In this document: positions 35,517-43,903 of the stretch, piece by piece
Numbering within the stretch: position 1 is the first letter of the stretch
Layout of the letters: every line of letters begins with the position of its first letter
Assembly: GCF_008274585.1 (NCBI RefSeq)
Contig: NZ_VTRT01000002.1
Location: 1 to 64,000 of the forward strand
Reading direction: 5' to 3'
DNA: 64,000 bases
Origin: Pedobacter sp. BS3
Lineage (GTDB): Bacteria; Bacteroidota; Bacteroidia; Sphingobacteriales; Sphingobacteriaceae
Translations under genes and position numbers: made by a program
Notes under the pieces: model-generated
What the model was told of the DNA's origin: nothing
The model's input: the letters and a program-made list of their open reading frames with translations, nothing else
The model's database searches: none

Positions 35517-36165
35517 GTTTTCTTTTTAATTTGCTCATTACGCGGTTCACCATCGCATCGCAGTAAACCAGGTTAAATTCAAAAATATCGGCGGCAGTAT
35601 ATGATTTTTCTATTTCCCTACGCAACATGCTCTTTGCCCGGTTAAGACGTACTTTTACATTGGCTTCGCTGATGTTAAGCGTATGGGCAGTTTCGTGTAC
35701 GTTTAGCTGGTTCATCTCCCGTAAGGAAAACACTATCCGGTAATCGAACGGGATTTGCTGTAAGGCATCTTCAATTACAGCATTCAATTCTTTGCGCATC
35801 ACTGTTTTTGTTGTGTGTTCATTACCTGCTGCGGAGAACATCGGCACTGATCTGTCATCAATTTCGGCAGATATTTCATTTTTAAAGCTAAATTTCTGAC
35901 GTTTCCGGTAGCAGTTATTCAGCATTATTTTTATGATCCATGTTTTAAACGATGAGCGGTTCTCAAACTGTGATAAGTTATTGTACGCATCAATAAAGGT
36001 GTCCTGCATGAGGTCCTGCGTATCTTCGTGACCATAATTATAGCTTCTGCCGGTTTTGTACAAAAATGGGTTATAGCGCCGGATCAGTATCTCAAACAAG
36101 GCAGAATCGCCCTGCAATATTCTGCGGATAATTTCGGCATCGGTATATTGCTCAGATCCCTTCAT
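35509..36165 (-). CDS. ECF-type RNA polymerase sigma factor
   Basis: The 218-residue protein has region 2 (residues about 20-90: FEILIRRYNPFLYKTGRSY, DLMQDTFIDAYNNLSQF, FKTWIIKIMLNNCYRKRQK) and region 4 (about 130-180: ALQQIPFDYRIVFSLREMNQLNVHETAHTLNISEANVKVRLNRAK). It is longer than the usual ECF at the C-terminus by about 25 residues. No anti-sigma gene is adjacent; folE follows with an 8-bp overlap. The control signal is unknown. Confidence 0.93.
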   Translation of the reverse strand: MKGSEQYTDAEIIRRILQGDSALFEILIRRYNPFLYKTGRSYNYGHEDTQDLMQDTFIDAYNNLSQFENRSSFKTWIIKIMLNNCYRKRQKFSFKNEISAEIDDRSVPMFSAAGNEHTTKTVMRKELNAVIEDALQQIPFDYRIVFSLREMNQLNVHETAHTLNISEANVKVRLNRAKSMLRREIEKSYTAADIFEFNLVYCDAMVNRVMSKLKRKHE

Positions 36166-36218
36166 TATTTAGTACAACGAGTAGAAAGTTGAAAGTTAAT
36201 TGTTAAAAATACGAACAA

Positions 36219-36611
36219 CTAATCACTAACAACAAATAACGCGGCTATACGTGCGAAAGAAAACGCTGAAATAGCCATTACCAGATCGCGAACGGCAACA
36301 TCTAAAAAATTTCCACTGGCCAGCAGGGTAAGTGCGATCAGGGTAAGCCAGGCGGCAACAATACGTCCTCCGACAACCGGTTTTACCAGCACAATAATAC
36401 CCGCTATGATCTCGATCACACCTACTATCATCATAAACGTGTGTGCCGCGATGGGAAGCATGCCTGCAATGGCCGGATGTAAATACTGTTGCCAGTCGGT
36501 AAGTAAATTGGTGAATTTGTCTAAGCCCGCAACAATGGGCACAATGCCAAACGTTAATCTCAATAAATTGAACGTAGGCGCAATAGCTTGTTTTGAAAGT
36601 GTAGTTTCCAT
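36219..36611 (-). CDS. DoxX-like membrane protein
   Basis: The 130-residue protein has four hydrophobic segments, beginning after a short N-terminus with FNLLRLTFGIVPIVAGLDKFTNLL and continuing with MMIVGVIEIIAGIIVLV and GRIVAAWLTLIALTLLA. This four-helix arrangement with an early Gly-x-x-Lys-Phe is typical of the DoxX/DoxD family. Physiological role is not known from sequence. The C-terminal codons overlap a stretch rich in AACAA words belonging to a heptad tract. Confidence 0.72.
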   Translation of the reverse strand: METTLSKQAIAPTFNLLRLTFGIVPIVAGLDKFTNLLTDWQQYLHPAIAGMLPIAAHTFMMIVGVIEIIAGIIVLVKPVVGGRIVAAWLTLIALTLLASGNFLDVAVRDLVMAISAFSFARIAALFVVSD

Positions 36612-36684
36612 TTTTTTAAATTTCTGGTCAATACTACCATAGAGTAAACGAGAAATGGAAAGGTTACAAGCAAGTTAAAAGTGG

Positions 36685-36808
36685 AACAATGGACAGTGGA
36701 CAATGGACAGTGGACAGTGGACAGGTGACAATGGACAATGGACAATGGACAGGTGACAATGGATAATGGATAATGGATAATGGATAATGGATAATGGACA
36801 ATGGATAA
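36685..36808. repeat. long heptad tandem repeat upstream of the DoxX-like gene
   Basis: About 17 consecutive 7-nt units, mostly ATGGACA, GTGGACA and ATGGATA, with GGTGACA twice. The homogeneous ATGGATA run (five copies) at the right side suggests recent expansion. There are no spacers, so it is not a CRISPR array. Confidence 0.92.
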
Positions 36809-36838
36809 ATCCCTGCCGGTTGAAACAGCTATTTCAAT

Positions 36839-37933
36839 TTAAAACAATTCCATTTGTCCGGGCAGATCAGGTTTTCGTGACCGGACTACAGCCTCGCCAA
36901 AATTCGATAATGAGACACCGAGCAAACGTATTTTAGGACTATCAGGAAGCGCATCCGCAAGCAATTGGGTTACCGTACTGAAAATAATATTCTTGTCGTT
37001 AACCGGCTGAGAGAAAGAACGGCTCCGGGTAACCTGCTTAAAATCGCTGTATTTTATTTTCAAGGTGACGGTGCGTCCTTGCAGGTTATAGCGTTGCAGC
37101 CGCTCACAAACAGTATGCGTAATTTTATCCAGTTCGGCATGCATTTCATCCGTTTGTTCCAGGTCGTATGGAAAGGTATCTTCCGCTCCCAGCGATTTTG
37201 TTTCGCGGTGCGGCTGTACTTCACGCTCATCAATGCCCCGCACAATGCGATAATAAAAGCGACCGGGTTTACCGAAATAACGCACCAGCTCTTCTTCGGT
37301 CAGCTTTTTCAGGTCGGCGCCGGTGTATAACTGCATATTCTTCATTTTTTCGGCCGTTACCTTACCAACGCCAAAAAACTTCTCTACCGGCAGCTTCTCC
37401 ATAAAGGCTTCTACTACCGACGGGGCGATGAACGTCAGGCCATCGGGCTTGTGCATATCTGAGGCAATTTTTGCTACAAATTTGTTTACCGATACACCGG
37501 CAGATGCTGTAAGCTGCAGCTCGTTCTTAATGGCCAGCTTTATTTGCTTAGCAATATCAATGGCCGACCCGATGCTCAGCTTATCCTGCGTAACATCCAG
37601 GTAAGCCTCGTCCAGCGAAAGCGGCTCGATCAAATCGGTGTAACGCCTGAATATTGCCCGTATCTTTTGCGATACCTGTTTGTAAACCTCAAACCTTGGC
37701 CGCACAAATATAGCCTGCGGACAAAGCTGAAATGCTTTTTTAGACGGCATGGCCGAGTGAACACCAAATTGCCTGGCTTCATAACTCGCGGTAGCTACCA
37801 CTCCTCCCCGGCCTTCCGGAGAACCGCCCACCACAACCGGTTTTCCCCGGTACTCCGGGTTGTCCCGTTGCTCTACGGAAGCATAAAACGCATCCATATC
37901 AATGTGTATGATCTTTCGGTAGCCCTTATTCAT
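36839..37933 (-). CDS. dinB: DNA polymerase IV
   Basis: The 364-residue Y-family polymerase carries out error-prone translesion synthesis. Catalytic acidic residues are in HIDMDAFYASVEQRD (residue about 11-25) and SLDEAYLDVT (about 103); the helix-hairpin-helix part with FFGVGKVTAEKM follows and the little-finger domain occupies about 245-350. The last residues QMELF form a beta-clamp binding motif. Length is normal. It is separated from the GlxA-type regulator by only about 20 bp and on the same strand. Confidence 0.96.
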   Translation of the reverse strand: MNKGYRKIIHIDMDAFYASVEQRDNPEYRGKPVVVGGSPEGRGGVVATASYEARQFGVHSAMPSKKAFQLCPQAIFVRPRFEVYKQVSQKIRAIFRRYTDLIEPLSLDEAYLDVTQDKLSIGSAIDIAKQIKLAIKNELQLTASAGVSVNKFVAKIASDMHKPDGLTFIAPSVVEAFMEKLPVEKFFGVGKVTAEKMKNMQLYTGADLKKLTEEELVRYFGKPGRFYYRIVRGIDEREVQPHRETKSLGAEDTFPYDLEQTDEMHAELDKITHTVCERLQRYNLQGRTVTLKIKYSDFKQVTRSRSFSQPVNDKNIIFSTVTQLLADALPDSPKIRLLGVSLSNFGEAVVRSRKPDLPGQMELF

Positions 37934-37954
37934 TGCTTTGCCTTTCGGGATCTG

Positions 37955-38935
37955 CTAACCGGCTACTGCCTGTTTGTTGTATTTATTGCGATATTCAATG
38001 GGAGTTAAACCGGTAATCTTTTTAAATACATCCCTGAAAGCCTTGGTATCGGTATAGCCGATGTCGAACATTACTTCGCTGATGTTACGTCTGCTGGATT
38101 CAAAACTTCGCTTGGCGGCTTCAATTTTTACCCGCTGGATGTACTCCACCACGGTATTCCGGGTAGCTTTTTTGAACCGGCGCTCAAAGCTTCTCCGTCC
38201 AACGGCACACAGGTCAGCCAGTTGATCGACCGTTATTTTGTCCTGGTAATTGGCTTCGATAAACTGCTGCGCTTTTTTGATCTCGGTATCTTCATGGTCT
38301 TTCTGACCGTTGAACATCATAAATGCGGCCTGGCTATCGCGGTCGATATCAATAGCAAAATACTTGGAAGCCAGTATAGCAATATCCCGGCTGGTATATT
38401 TTTCGAGCAGGTACAGCAGCAGGTTCCAGTATGAACTGGCGCCCCCGCTTGAATAAATGCCCTGTTCATCGGTAATGATGCTGCCATCAACCAATTCTAC
38501 ATCCGGGAACATCGCTCTGAATGTAGCCGCATGCAGCCAGTGTGTTGAACATTGCTTTTCTTTTAATAAGCCGGTTGATGCCAGCAGAAATGCACCGATA
38601 CACAATGAAGCCAGCTCAGCGCCATTCTGATAATGCTCTTTTATCCACGGAAGCAGATCTTTATTCAGCTCTAAAGCCACAGAAATATCTCCGCTAACGG
38701 GAGGAATGATGATCAGGTCTGTTTTCTTCACATCCTGCAATAAGGCATCTGTATGAACCGAAAACAAGCTGTTGCTGAGCCTTATTTCCTTACGGGCCCC
38801 CACAAGCTGCACCTGGAATAAAGCCGGTTTCCCGGATGCTTCCAGAAACTGGTTAGCTGCCGTAAAGAAATAACGTGGGTCTGAAATGGTGCCCATTACA
38901 GCAGTTTCAGGCACAAGAATAGAGACGTGTTTCAT
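37955..38935 (-). CDS. GlxA-type AraC-family regulator with DJ-1/PfpI domain
   Basis: About 326 residues. The N-terminal half is a class I amidotransferase-like (DJ-1/PfpI) domain: VSILVPETAVMG, TDLIIIPPV, and the nucleophile-elbow-like ASLCIGAFLLASTGLL. The C-terminal half is an AraC DNA-binding domain with two helix-turn-helix units ending DTKAFRDVFKKITGLTPIEYR. Start chosen at Met-Lys-His-Val-Ser, since a longer frame (to 38965) adds ten residues with no homology. It diverges from the DinB-like gene at 39064, a possible target. Confidence 0.9.
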   Translation of the reverse strand: MKHVSILVPETAVMGTISDPRYFFTAANQFLEASGKPALFQVQLVGARKEIRLSNSLFSVHTDALLQDVKKTDLIIIPPVSGDISVALELNKDLLPWIKEHYQNGAELASLCIGAFLLASTGLLKEKQCSTHWLHAATFRAMFPDVELVDGSIITDEQGIYSSGGASSYWNLLLYLLEKYTSRDIAILASKYFAIDIDRDSQAAFMMFNGQKDHEDTEIKKAQQFIEANYQDKITVDQLADLCAVGRRSFERRFKKATRNTVVEYIQRVKIEAAKRSFESSRRNISEVMFDIGYTDTKAFRDVFKKITGLTPIEYRNKYNKQAVAG

Positions 38936-39063
38936 CTGAAAGTTTTTGTATAGCAAATATATCATTTCTTACCTGTCGTAATCAACCCCGCACATTGTCG
39001 CTTTTGCACGCTTTCTGTTTTACGCAACGGATGTATGTTTGTAAGCGTAAAATCTAACAGTTT

Positions 39064-39579
39064 ATGGAAACCAATCTTTTAATGGGTTCGATTCAAAGTA
39101 CATTCAACGAATTGTACCTTATTTTATCCCAATTTGACGAAGATGAACTGAATAGGACTCCGTTCGAGGGTAGCTGGACGGCCGGTCAGGTTACAGACCA
39201 TATTATCAAGGCAGTAAAAGGTGTACCTGCCTTATGCGATGGCTCTACACAGGAAGCAAATCGTCAGCCGGATGCTAAAGTTGAGGATATTAAGGCTTTA
39301 TTTCTTGATTTTACCATCAGGATGCAATCGCCAGAATTCATTCTTCCAACAGAGGATAGCTATACTAAAGATGATTTATATGCTTCTTTAAAGCGCATAG
39401 AAAACAACCTTACAACGATGATTCAAACCCAGGATTTAACACGGCTTTGCCTGGATTCTGAGCTTCCCGGCTTTGGCCTGCTTACCCGGTATGAATGGAT
39501 TTATTTTGGCATTATTCACACACAACGGCACATACAACAATTGAAAAATATATTATCAAAGTTAAAAGTGAAAGGTTGA
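39064..39579 (+). CDS. DinB superfamily (four-helix) protein
   Basis: The 171-residue protein is a helical-bundle protein of the DinB/YfiT-like superfamily, with the metal-ligand pattern: His in TAGQVTDHIIKAV (about residue 43) and two His in GIIHTQRHIQQLKNIL near the C-terminus. It is unrelated to polymerase IV despite the name. Members act as thiol-dependent transferases or detoxifying enzymes. The last codons (Lys-Val-Lys-Gly-stop) are encoded by a heptad repeat tract that continues downstream. It is divergent from the GlxA-type regulator. Confidence 0.82.
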   Translation: METNLLMGSIQSTFNELYLILSQFDEDELNRTPFEGSWTAGQVTDHIIKAVKGVPALCDGSTQEANRQPDAKVEDIKALFLDFTIRMQSPEFILPTEDSYTKDDLYASLKRIENNLTTMIQTQDLTRLCLDSELPGFGLLTRYEWIYFGIIHTQRHIQQLKNILSKLKVKG

Positions 39580-39632
39580 AAGTTGAATCCCGAATCGTTC
39601 CTCTCGGGACAGGCAGTACGGAAAAAACCGTG
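39558..39632. repeat. heptad tract plus dispersed repeat, copy A
   Basis: Four AAAGTTA/AAAGTTG-type units overlap the end of the DinB-like gene and supply its stop. They pass into CCCGAATCGTTCCTCTCGGG-ACAGGC-GTACGG, which recurs at 47690-47740 and, inverted, at 58423-58493. Confidence 0.75.
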
Positions 39633-39702
39633 ACTATCCGGTTCAAAAACTGTCCAACACTATTATAAGTCCTGTCAAAATATATATCAAGATAACAAAA
39701 TA

Positions 39703-40125
39703 ATGACCTCCGTTTACGCGTATTTAACTTTTAACGGCAATTGCCGCGAAGCCATGACCTTTTACCAACAATGCCTGGGCGGCGAACTGCATTTTCAGAC
39801 CATAGCGGAATCGCCCTTAGCAGAAAAAATGCCGTCGCAAATGAAAAAACACATTTTACATGCTACCTTAACACAGGAAACATTAACTATTATGGCTTCG
39901 GATATGGTAAGCGATCAGGGGCTGATACGGGGCAATACCATTTCGCTAATGCTGAATTGCAGTAATGAAGATCAGATAAAAGCGTATTATAACTGCCTTT
40001 CGGCCGGTGGAGAAGCTACTCACCCCTTGGAACTTACTTTTGGGGGCGCCTTATTCGGCGATTTAACTGATAAATTTGGGAATAACTGGCTGCTGCACTG
40101 TAACCAATTCAAAAGTAAAAAGTAA
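39703..40125 (+). CDS. VOC family protein (PhnB-like glyoxalase fold)
   Basis: The 140-residue protein has the paired beta-alpha-beta-beta-beta layout of vicinal oxygen chelate proteins of the PhnB type: YLTFNGNCREAMTFYQQCLGGELHFQTI at the start, HATLTQETLTIMASD in the middle and FGGALFGDLTDKFGNNWLLH at the end. The conserved GNCREAM-FY segment is typical of PhnB-like proteins with no fixed catalytic function. The C-terminal residues Phe-Lys-Ser-Lys-Lys are written in a heptad-type AAAAGTA tract. A small-molecule resistance or detoxification role is possible. Confidence 0.85.
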   Translation: MTSVYAYLTFNGNCREAMTFYQQCLGGELHFQTIAESPLAEKMPSQMKKHILHATLTQETLTIMASDMVSDQGLIRGNTISLMLNCSNEDQIKAYYNCLSAGGEATHPLELTFGGALFGDLTDKFGNNWLLHCNQFKSKK

Positions 40126-40137
40126 GAATTCAAAATC

Positions 40138-40151
40138 CCGCCAGTTGGCGG
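40138..40151. repeat. dispersed palindrome CCGCCAGTTGGCGG
   Basis: The same 14-nt palindrome occurs at 26921-26934 (complement form in the centre, CCGCCAACTGGCGG) and at 63616-63629, each in intergenic DNA. Confidence 0.7.
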
Positions 40152-40255
40152 ATTCCTTGATACCTTATTAAAAAAATCAAAACACATCAATAATTCAAAA
40201 AGTAGAAACCGAATATCTTAAATTGAAATAAAGACATATTAATCACTTAAAAATC

Positions 40256-40630
40256 ATGAAACGTATTAAAACTATTTACTGGGTGTTCACCATCATCTTT
40301 GCCATCATGATGCTTTTAGATGGCTATGGTGGCGTTACACAACAGGAAGCCGGAAAAGAGGCATTCAGGCAATTGGGTTATCCGATATATTTATTGTCCT
40401 TTATCGGTATAACAAAAATTTTAGGAGCCGCTGCTTTAGTTCAGCCTATGTGGCCGCGGCTTAAAGAATGGGCTTTTGCCGGATTTGCATTCAGTTTTAT
40501 TGGCGCCGCCGTCTCATGGGCATGCAGCAACGGGCCCGTCGGGTTCATCATTTTCCCGCTGGTTATGCTGACTCTTCTGATAGTGTGGTATGTATTATGG
40601 AAAAAGTATGAGCGTGTACGCATAGAATGA
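40256..40630 (+). CDS. DoxX family membrane protein
   Basis: The 124-residue protein has four hydrophobic segments (about 6-22, 48-66, 72-90 and 97-116) and the DoxX-type pattern with GVTQQEAGKEAFRQLGYPIYLLSFIGITKILGAAALV. It is close in layout to a subfamily of small DoxX proteins frequent in Bacteroidota. Function is unknown. The following small gene starts 7 nt after its stop, which suggests cotranscription. Confidence 0.82.
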   Translation: MKRIKTIYWVFTIIFAIMMLLDGYGGVTQQEAGKEAFRQLGYPIYLLSFIGITKILGAAALVQPMWPRLKEWAFAGFAFSFIGAAVSWACSNGPVGFIIFPLVMLTLLIVWYVLWKKYERVRIE

Positions 40631-40636
40631 CACATT

Positions 40637-40852
40637 ATGGCCGTTGAAGTATTTAAAACCAATGTCGTGGAAGCCTGCGATTCAGCGTTTATTGTGCAAA
40701 TGCTTCTGAGCTGTTTTCCCGGAAGCTGCATTAACTTTGACCTGGACGATTGCGATAAAATTTTACGGATAGAGGGAACCAATATTTCGCAGGCTACAGT
40801 CATTAGCCTGCTGGGCGCCAACGGATATCATTGCGAAGTTCTTCCTGATTGA
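40637..40852 (+). CDS. small protein with a ferredoxin-like (HMA-type) pattern
   Basis: A 71-residue protein beginning MAVEVFKTNVVEACDSAFIVQMLLSCFPGSCINFDLDDCDKILRIEG and ending ISLLGANGYHCEVLPD. The strand-helix-strand-strand-helix-strand order and the C-terminal GY-CE-LP segment resemble heavy-metal-associated domains, but the usual CxxC is not in place. It is a frequent type of small gene in Bacteroidota without known function. It follows the DoxX gene by 7 nt and is probably on the same transcript. Confidence 0.68.
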   Translation: MAVEVFKTNVVEACDSAFIVQMLLSCFPGSCINFDLDDCDKILRIEGTNISQATVISLLGANGYHCEVLPD

Positions 40853-40894
40853 CAGCCATTGGCACTATTCTTCATAATTTTCTGCTTTTCCATC

Positions 40895-40925
40895 TTTGAA
40901 ATCCGGCGTAAATGTTGTAGAATTG
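40895..40925 (+). promoter_or_regulatory. promoter of the CAT tRNA gene
   Basis: TTTG at 40895-40898 and TAGAATTG at 40918-40925 are separated by 19 bp. They match the Bacteroidota -33/-7 pair (TTTG, TAnnTTTG) with one mismatch, and the tRNA starts 28 bp further on. Confidence 0.62.
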
Positions 40926-40953
40926 CACTCGCAAATCGGAAAACGGTTTAGCG

Positions 40954-41027
40954 GCTCCTATAGCTCAGTTGGTTAGAGTAGAAGACTCATAATCTTTTGG
41001 TCCCTGGTTCGAGCCCAGGTGGGAGCA
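40954..41027 (+). tRNA. tRNA with CAT anticodon (Met, or Ile2 if lysidine-modified)
   Basis: The 74-nt gene folds into a full cloverleaf: acceptor GCTCCTA/TGGGAGC, D-arm GCTC...GAGT, anticodon stem GAAGA/TCTTT with loop CTCATAA (anticodon CAT), T-arm CCTGG/CCAGG with TTCGAGC loop, discriminator A. CCA is not encoded. It lacks the initiator GGG-CCC anticodon stem. Elongator Met and Ile2 both have CAT; the choice depends on TilS recognition. Confidence 0.9.
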
Positions 41028-41038
41028 CAAAGCAAAAA

Positions 41039-41067
41039 GCCTCAAATAATATGTTTGAGGCTTTTTT
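41039..41067 (+). terminator. Rho-independent terminator of the CAT tRNA
   Basis: An 8-bp perfect stem GCCTCAAA/TTTGAGGC with a 7-nt loop is followed by six T. It begins 12 nt after the tRNA. Confidence 0.9.
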
Positions 41068-41112
41068 ATGTCTCAAAGGTTACATTCCACCTTTTACCTT
41101 CTTTACAAAAAC

Positions 41113-41149
41113 AAAAAAGCCGGTCTACAAAATTGTAAACCGGCTTTTT
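41113..41149 (-). terminator. terminator between the two tRNA genes (bidirectional form)
   Basis: A stem of AAAAAGCCGGT with a near-complete complement ACCGGCTTTTT closes an A/T-rich loop; A-runs and T-runs flank both sides. It lies right after the 3' end of the His tRNA on the minus strand and would also stop plus-strand transcription. Confidence 0.82.
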
Positions 41150-41151
41150 AT

Positions 41152-41229
41152 TGGGGTAAGCAATGGGGCTCGAACCCACGACCCTCAGAACCACAATCTG
41201 ATGCTCTAACCAACTGAGCTATGCCTACC
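41152..41229 (-). tRNA. tRNA-His (anticodon GTG)
   Basis: The minus strand folds into a cloverleaf with acceptor GTAGGCA/TGCTTAC, D-arm GCTC...GAGC, anticodon loop TTGTGGT (GTG) and T-loop TTCGAGC. The extra G at position -1, opposite discriminator C, is the tRNA-His identity element. CCA is encoded at the 3' end. Confidence 0.95.
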
Positions 41230-41339
41230 GTGTTGAGACCGCAAAATTATAAATCTTATTGCTAAAATCAAGTATTTTTTATCGGGTATTTGGCTTTATA
41301 TGCAAACATTTTGATTTACAAGCGGATGAGTTATAAAAT

Positions 41340-41358
41340 GAGCGGCGGTTTGCCGCTC
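41340..41358 (-). terminator. probable terminator of htpG
   Basis: On the minus strand a 7-bp stem GAGCGGC/GCCGCTC with loop AAACC, followed by ATTTTAT. It starts 17 nt after the htpG stop. The T-run is short. Confidence 0.65.
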
Positions 41359-41375
41359 TTAATTCAATAACTATT

Positions 41376-43265
41376 TTATATCAAACTTACGCTTCTGCTT
41401 ACAAAAGCGGTAAGCTCCGGTCCTTCCAGCATACCTTGAGCCAATAAAGCCAGATCAACGGCCTGCTTAGCCAATGTGCCTTGCTCCTCTTCATTTTCGG
41501 TTTGCAGAATACGGCTGATCAGCTTATGATTACCGTTTACAGCTACTTTATAGTTATCGGGCATTGAACCGTAAAAGCCCATACCTCCGCCCATTTTGGC
41601 CATATCTTTCATCCGGCGCATAAACTCATCCATAGTTACGGTTACGGGCAATTCATCCGGATTAAGGGCAACTACTTCAACATGCATACCCGGTTTGTTG
41701 ATGGCTTTTTCAAACACTTCCTTCACTTTTGCAGATTGCTCTTCGGTTAGCACATGTTCGTTATTTTCATCTTTCTCAATGAGCTTATCGGCCACAGCCG
41801 AGTCCACACGTTTGAGCGAAGTTTTTTCCAGCTTCTGCTCCAGGTGACTGATAAAATGCCCGTCGATAGGCGAATCCATCAGCAATACATCGTAATGTTT
41901 TTTAACGGCCGATTGTATAAAGCTATCCTGCTTAGCCGGGTCGGTAGTATACAGGTAAACCACTGTATCGTTCTTATCGGTTTGCACCGCCTTTACTTTC
42001 TCCCGATATTCATCCAGTGTATAATACTCATTCTGAGTGTTTGATAACAACGCGAAATCTTTAGCCTTTTCGTAGAACTTATCTTCGCTCACCATGCCGT
42101 ATTTAACAAACAAGCCAATATCTTTCCATTTCTCCTCATAAGCCTTGCGATCTTTATTAAACAACTCCTGCAACTTATCGGCAACCTTTTTGGTGATATA
42201 GGTGTTGATTTTCTTCACATTGCTATCGGCCTGTAAAAAGCTCCGTGAAACGTTCAGCGGAATATCCGGCGAATCAATTACACCGTGCAGCAACATCAAA
42301 AATTCAGGAACAATATCTTTTACCTCATCGGTAATGAATACCTGCCGGGAGAACAGCTTGATCTTATTACGCTGCAAATCGAAATCATTTTTGATTTTCG
42401 GGAAATACAGCACACCGGTCAGGTTGAACGGATAATCTACATTGAGATGGATCCAGAAAAGCGGGTCTTCCGAGAACGGGTAAAGCTCTTTGTAAAATGC
42501 CAGGTAATCCTCGTCCTTTAAATCGGCAGGCGCCTTTGTCCAGATAGGATTAACGGTGTTGATGATATTATCAACTTCAACCGACTTATATTTCGGCTTG
42601 CCGTCCTTATCCTCGCCATCCGGTGCCTGCTCTGTTTTGGTGCCAAACTTAATGGGCACAGGCAGAAATTTGGCGTACTTATCCAGTATCTCCTGTAATT
42701 TGTATTTACTCAGAAACTCTTCCGAATCCTTGTTAATGTAAAGAATAACATCGGTTCCACGTGTTTTGCGTTTACCGGCAGAAATTTCAAACTCGGTGCT
42801 GCCATCGCATACCCAACGGGCGGGCTCTGCTCCATCCTGGTAAGAAAGCGTCTGGATTTCCACCTTATCGGCTACCATAAAGGCCGAGTAAAATCCCAGG
42901 CCAAACTTACCGATGATCTCATTGGCATCTTTAGCATCTTTGAACTTCTCTACAAACTCGGTAGCGCCGGAGAATGCCACCTGGTTGATATATTTCTTGA
43001 TCTCGTCGGCTGTCATTCCCAGACCGTTATCCGAAACCGTTATGGTCTTCTTTTTCTCATCAAAAGCGACTTCCACCAGCGGATTGCCCAGTTCGCCCTG
43101 GTATTGTCCCAACGCTGCCAGTCGCTTAATTTTCTGTACCGCGTCTACCGCGTTAGATACCAGCTCTCTTAAAAATATCTCGTTGTCTGAGTAGAGGAAT
43201 TTTTTAATAATCGGGAAAATGTTCTCCGTGTGTATTGAAATGGTTCCTTTTTCTTTTACGCTCAT
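41376..43265 (-). CDS. htpG: molecular chaperone HtpG (Hsp90)
   Basis: The 629-residue Hsp90 homologue has the GHKL ATPase N-terminal domain with ELVSNAVDAVQK (ATP Glu/Asn), VSDNGLGMTADEI, and GKFGLGFYSAFMVADKV, a middle domain from about residue 230, and a C-terminal dimerisation domain. It is complete. The charged linker of eukaryotic Hsp90 is absent. No CIRCE element is seen upstream. It precedes the probable terminator and the tRNA-His gene on the same strand. Confidence 0.97.
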   Translation of the reverse strand: MSVKEKGTISIHTENIFPIIKKFLYSDNEIFLRELVSNAVDAVQKIKRLAALGQYQGELGNPLVEVAFDEKKKTITVSDNGLGMTADEIKKYINQVAFSGATEFVEKFKDAKDANEIIGKFGLGFYSAFMVADKVEIQTLSYQDGAEPARWVCDGSTEFEISAGKRKTRGTDVILYINKDSEEFLSKYKLQEILDKYAKFLPVPIKFGTKTEQAPDGEDKDGKPKYKSVEVDNIINTVNPIWTKAPADLKDEDYLAFYKELYPFSEDPLFWIHLNVDYPFNLTGVLYFPKIKNDFDLQRNKIKLFSRQVFITDEVKDIVPEFLMLLHGVIDSPDIPLNVSRSFLQADSNVKKINTYITKKVADKLQELFNKDRKAYEEKWKDIGLFVKYGMVSEDKFYEKAKDFALLSNTQNEYYTLDEYREKVKAVQTDKNDTVVYLYTTDPAKQDSFIQSAVKKHYDVLLMDSPIDGHFISHLEQKLEKTSLKRVDSAVADKLIEKDENNEHVLTEEQSAKVKEVFEKAINKPGMHVEVVALNPDELPVTVTMDEFMRRMKDMAKMGGGMGFYGSMPDNYKVAVNGNHKLISRILQTENEEEQGTLAKQAVDLALLAQGMLEGPELTAFVSRSVSLI

Positions 43266-43446
43266 AGTAATTTATTTTTAACCAACGGCACTTCATCAAG
43301 GTATGTTCCAAAAGGCACCAGGTTGTCAAAATGGCAGAGATAGATAACCTTACCTGCCCTTTTGGTTTAACACTTTTTAACAATCGTGTTTTTAAACTAA
43401 TCGCCACGAATACCCCTCTTACCTACAAAACTTAAAATTAGAAAAC

Positions 43447-43842
43447 ATGAAAAAGTTAATTTTAGCATTAGCGCTGATAACCGGTTTTTCAACAATAACC
43501 TTTGCGCAGCAAGACAGTGTTCATCACAGAATGCATCGTACACCCGAACAAATGGCCCAGTTTAAAACAGATGCCATGAGTAAAAAATTATCGCTTACCG
43601 CAGACCAAAAGGCAAAAATTTATGACATTAATTTAGCCGCTGCAAAAAATGTTGCCGAACGTGCAAAAGGCGCTAAAAGCGATTTTAAAACTCAGATGAA
43701 AGAAACTGACCAGAAAATCAACTCAGTATTAACAGCAGAACAGCAAAAAACTTATGCTGACTGGAAAGCTGAACGGGCAAAAAAAATGCACAACCATTTT
43801 AAGGGACACGGAACTGAAAAGGGTAATACAAAAAGTGAATAG
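43447..43842 (+). CDS. small exported Lys-rich protein, DUF4890/Spy-like
   Basis: The 131-residue protein has a clear signal peptide (MKKLILALALITGFSTITFA, cut before QQD) and then a helical, Lys-rich periplasmic part. Repeated segments MSKKLSLTADQKAKIYDIN and KINSVLTAEQQKTYADWKAE have the L-T-x-x-Q pattern of Spy/CpxP-like and DUF4890 proteins, which act as periplasmic chaperones or stress factors. The assignment rests on this pattern. It is followed by a strong terminator and is divergent from htpG. Confidence 0.8.
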   Translation: MKKLILALALITGFSTITFAQQDSVHHRMHRTPEQMAQFKTDAMSKKLSLTADQKAKIYDINLAAAKNVAERAKGAKSDFKTQMKETDQKINSVLTAEQQKTYADWKAERAKKMHNHFKGHGTEKGNTKSE

Positions 43843-43860
43843 TAAGTTTTGATTTCAGTG

Positions 43861-43890
43861 AAAAGCGGCCTTATATCGGCCGCTTTTTTT
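43861..43890 (+). terminator. Rho-independent terminator
   Basis: A 10-bp perfect stem AAAAGCGGCC/GGCCGCTTTT with a 7-nt loop is followed by further T. It ends the transcript of the DUF4890-like gene, only about 14 bp before the bioF start, so bioF may have its own promoter or rely on read-through. Confidence 0.88.
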
Positions 43891-43903
43891 ATTTTTGGCA
43901 GCA

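Noticed and set aside
36685-36808. Possible CRISPR-like array
   Set aside because: Units are 7 nt and contiguous, without spacers; no cas genes nearby.
40954-41027. Initiator tRNA-fMet
   Set aside because: The anticodon stem lacks the three G-C pairs and the acceptor end is fully paired at position 1, so it is an elongator-type Met or Ile2 tRNA.
43266-43446. CIRCE heat-shock operator upstream of htpG
   Set aside because: The TTAGCACTC-N9-GAGTGCTAA pattern is not present.
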